This document shows positions 6,041 through 6,736 of a stretch of 6,736 nt of DNA, piece by piece (positions within the stretch are counted from its first letter, which is position 1; every line of letters begins with the position of its first letter). The stretch covers positions 1 to 6,736 of the forward strand of contig CAYUKO010000174.1 of NCBI GenBank assembly GCA_964445375.1, given 5' to 3'. Below the pieces are notes generated by a model that made no database searches, had not been told where the DNA came from, and saw only the letters and a program-made list of their open reading frames with translations. Source of the stretch: COE1 sp964445375. Its GTDB lineage: Bacteria > Bacillota > Clostridia > Lachnospirales > Lachnospiraceae. Position numbers and translations under genes: made by a program.

Positions 6041-6044
6041 CCTC
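6041..6044 (-). promoter_or_regulatory. Ribosome binding site for the GTG start of the M23 gene
   Basis: GAGG on the minus strand lies 6 nt before the GTG at 6034. An in-frame TAA 21 nt before the GTG excludes longer forms, so this site settles the start. Confidence 0.65.
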
Positions 6045-6064
6045 GCTGATTATCTTTTTAGGTA

Positions 6065-6070
6065 ACTATA
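6065..6070 (-). promoter_or_regulatory. Possible -10 element for the M23 gene
   Basis: TATAGT on the minus strand matches the -10 consensus at 5 of 6. It lies about 30 bp upstream of the GTG and downstream of the hpf terminator. The sequence 17 bp upstream (TTTTAA) is a poor -35. A promoter is expected here because the terminator separates the gene from hpf, but the motif is weak. Confidence 0.25.
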
Positions 6071-6090
6071 TGACGAAATCAATAATTTTA

Positions 6091-6126
6091 AAACTAAAAA
6101 CAGGTACCGGATTTCTCCGATACCTG
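6091..6126 (-). terminator. Rho-independent terminator of hpf
   Basis: In minus-strand RNA the stem CAGGTAUCGGA / UCCGGUACCUG has 11 pairs including one U-G, closed by a GAAA tetraloop. It is followed directly by UUUUUAGUUUU. It begins 24 nt after the hpf stop codon. This is a textbook intrinsic terminator, and it separates hpf from the M23 gene. Confidence 0.9.
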
Positions 6127-6149
6127 TATATTTTCCCATATTAACTTTA

Positions 6150-6683
6150 TTAAACTTCTGGTTCAATCAAACCGTAAGTATTACCCTTACGCTTGTACAC
6201 CACATTAACCTCATCCGTTTCTGCATTGCAGAATACAAAGAAATCATGTCCTAACAGTTCCATTTGGATGCAAGCATCTTCTGCATACATTGGTTTAATG
6301 TCAAACTTCTTCGTACGAACAATCTTGATTTCATCTTCATCATCTTCATAATCTTTCTCAATGAAATCTGTTCTTAAACTTGCTGCTCCAGCCTGCTGCT
6401 CTGCTCTGAATTTATTCTTATATTTCTTTAACTGTCTTTCAATTACTTCAGCCGCAAGGTCTACAGATGCATACATATCATTGCTTACCTGCTCTGAACG
6501 AATGATATTTCCCTTAACAGGAATGGTGACCTCTATCTTTTGTCTTTCTTTCTCAACACTTAGTGTTGCATGTACCTCCGTTTCTGGCGTGAAATATTTT
6601 TCCAGCTTGCCAATTTTGTCTTCTACTGCGGCCTTTAAGCCTGGTGTAACGTCGATGTTCTTTCCGCTGATAATAAATTTCAT
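6150..6683 (-). CDS. hpf: Ribosome hibernation-promoting factor, long form
   Basis: A 177-residue long-type HPF (also called RaiA/YvyD-like). It binds the 30S decoding region in stationary phase or stress and joins two 70S ribosomes into inactive 100S dimers. The N-terminal S30AE domain (about 1-95) opens MKFIISGKNIDVTPGLKAAV and has the usual basic helix end (ERQLKKYKNKFR, 82-93). An acidic linker (DYEDDEDE, 111-118) follows. The C-terminal dimerisation domain (about 121-175) carries IVRTKKFDIKPM, LGHDFFVF and the closing YGLIEPE. The frame is open to a GTG at 6692, but family alignment favours the ATG at 6683. The SD AAGGG lies 11 nt upstream of that ATG and only 2 nt from the GTG. The gene has its own terminator. 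In many Firmicutes secA follows hpf; here it does not. Confidence 0.95.
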   Translation of the reverse strand: MKFIISGKNIDVTPGLKAAVEDKIGKLEKYFTPETEVHATLSVEKERQKIEVTIPVKGNIIRSEQVSNDMYASVDLAAEVIERQLKKYKNKFRAEQQAGAASLRTDFIEKDYEDDEDEIKIVRTKKFDIKPMYAEDACIQMELLGHDFFVFCNAETDEVNVVYKRKGNTYGLIEPEV

Positions 6684-6694
6684 GATGTCCACAT

Positions 6695-6699
6695 CCCTT
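6695..6699 (-). promoter_or_regulatory. Ribosome binding site of hpf
   Basis: AAGGG on the minus strand lies 11 nt before the ATG at 6683, a longer spacing than the 8 nt of the other genes. It sits inside one arm of the 19-bp inverted repeat, so folding of the leader could mask it. Confidence 0.5.
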
Positions 6700-6706
6700 C
6701 GTTCAT

Positions 6707-6735
6707 ATTGTATAATGTGAACGAAGGGATGTGGA
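6707..6735 (-). promoter_or_regulatory. Possible hpf promoter inside the inverted repeat
   Basis: On the minus strand TCCACA (6730-6735, 4 of 6) and TACAAT (6707-6712, 5 of 6) are 17 bp apart. The predicted start near 6700 would give a short leader of about 17 nt beginning near the SD. Because of the symmetry, the plus strand has the mirror promoter: TCCACA (6688-6693), 17 bp, then a perfect TATAAT (6711-6716). That one points out of the window. Confidence 0.4.
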
Positions 6736-6736
6736 C

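Larger units (their letters stand above)
6687..6736. repeat. 19-bp perfect inverted repeat at the right window edge
   Basis: Arms 6687-6705 and 6718-6736 are perfect complements (GTCCACATCC... and ...GGATGTGGAC) around a 12-nt spacer, and part of the spacer (ATT/AAT) can also pair. The left arm contains the hpf SD. The right arm ends exactly at the last base of the window, so its true extent is unknown. It could be an operator, a leader hairpin hiding the SD, or an assembly fold-back at a contig end. Confidence 0.85.

Noticed and set aside
6050..6056. GATAAT as the -10 of the M23 gene
   Set aside because: It would place the transcription start about 10 nt before the GTG, leaving almost no room for the ribosome binding site.
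6684..6692. GTG at 6692 as the hpf start
   Set aside because: The SD AAGGG is only 2 nt away, and the extra MDI residues are absent from the family N-terminus, which begins with the methionine at 6683.
1..6736. A novel multi-gene defence, mobile or biosynthetic system
   Set aside because: Every gene belongs to a well-known family with intact motifs. No transposase, integrase, CRISPR repeats, toxin-antitoxin pair or unknown multi-gene cluster is visible.

Overview
All seven genes in this window read on the minus strand. They look like chromosomal DNA from a butyrate-forming anaerobic Firmicute, most likely a Lachnospiraceae-type Clostridia. The evidence is a low-to-moderate GC content, strong AGGAGG-type ribosome binding sites, and a contiguous thl-crt-hbd-bcd-etfB gene set whose proteins closely resemble clostridial enzymes. 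The genus cannot be fixed from the sequence alone.

In transcription order (right to left) the layout is as follows. (1) The right edge, 6687-6736, is a 19-bp perfect inverted repeat with promoter-like hexamers in its spacer. (2) hpf, the long-form ribosome hibernation factor, runs 6683-6150 and is closed by a clear rho-independent terminator at 6126-6091. (3) A membrane-anchored M23 (LytM-type) peptidase runs 6034-4973 from a GTG start. (4) A 194-bp regulatory gap holds a good promoter and two Rex-operator-like palindromes. (5) The butyryl-CoA operon follows: thl (4778-3591), crt (3506-2721), hbd (2678-1839), bcd (1682-531) and the first 114 codons of etfB (344 to the left edge). etfA is expected just beyond the edge.

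Together these enzymes condense two acetyl-CoA to acetoacetyl-CoA, reduce it with NAD(P)H, dehydrate it to crotonyl-CoA and reduce that to butyryl-CoA. In clostridia the last step is done by the Bcd-EtfAB complex, which couples it to ferredoxin reduction by flavin-based electron bifurcation. The final butyrate-releasing genes (but, or ptb-buk) are not in the window. All active-site residues that can be checked are present, and no gene is broken apart from the edge-truncated etfB.

The coding content is known core metabolism, and I see no undescribed multi-gene system. The parts worth a second look are non-coding: the paired Rex-like sites around the thl promoter, hairpins in three of the four gaps between operon genes (thl-crt, hbd-bcd and bcd-etfB), a degenerate repeat shared by two of those gaps, and the palindromic hpf upstream region. 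There is no gap above 300 bp without a gene, and no tRNA, rRNA, CRISPR array or mobile element is visible.
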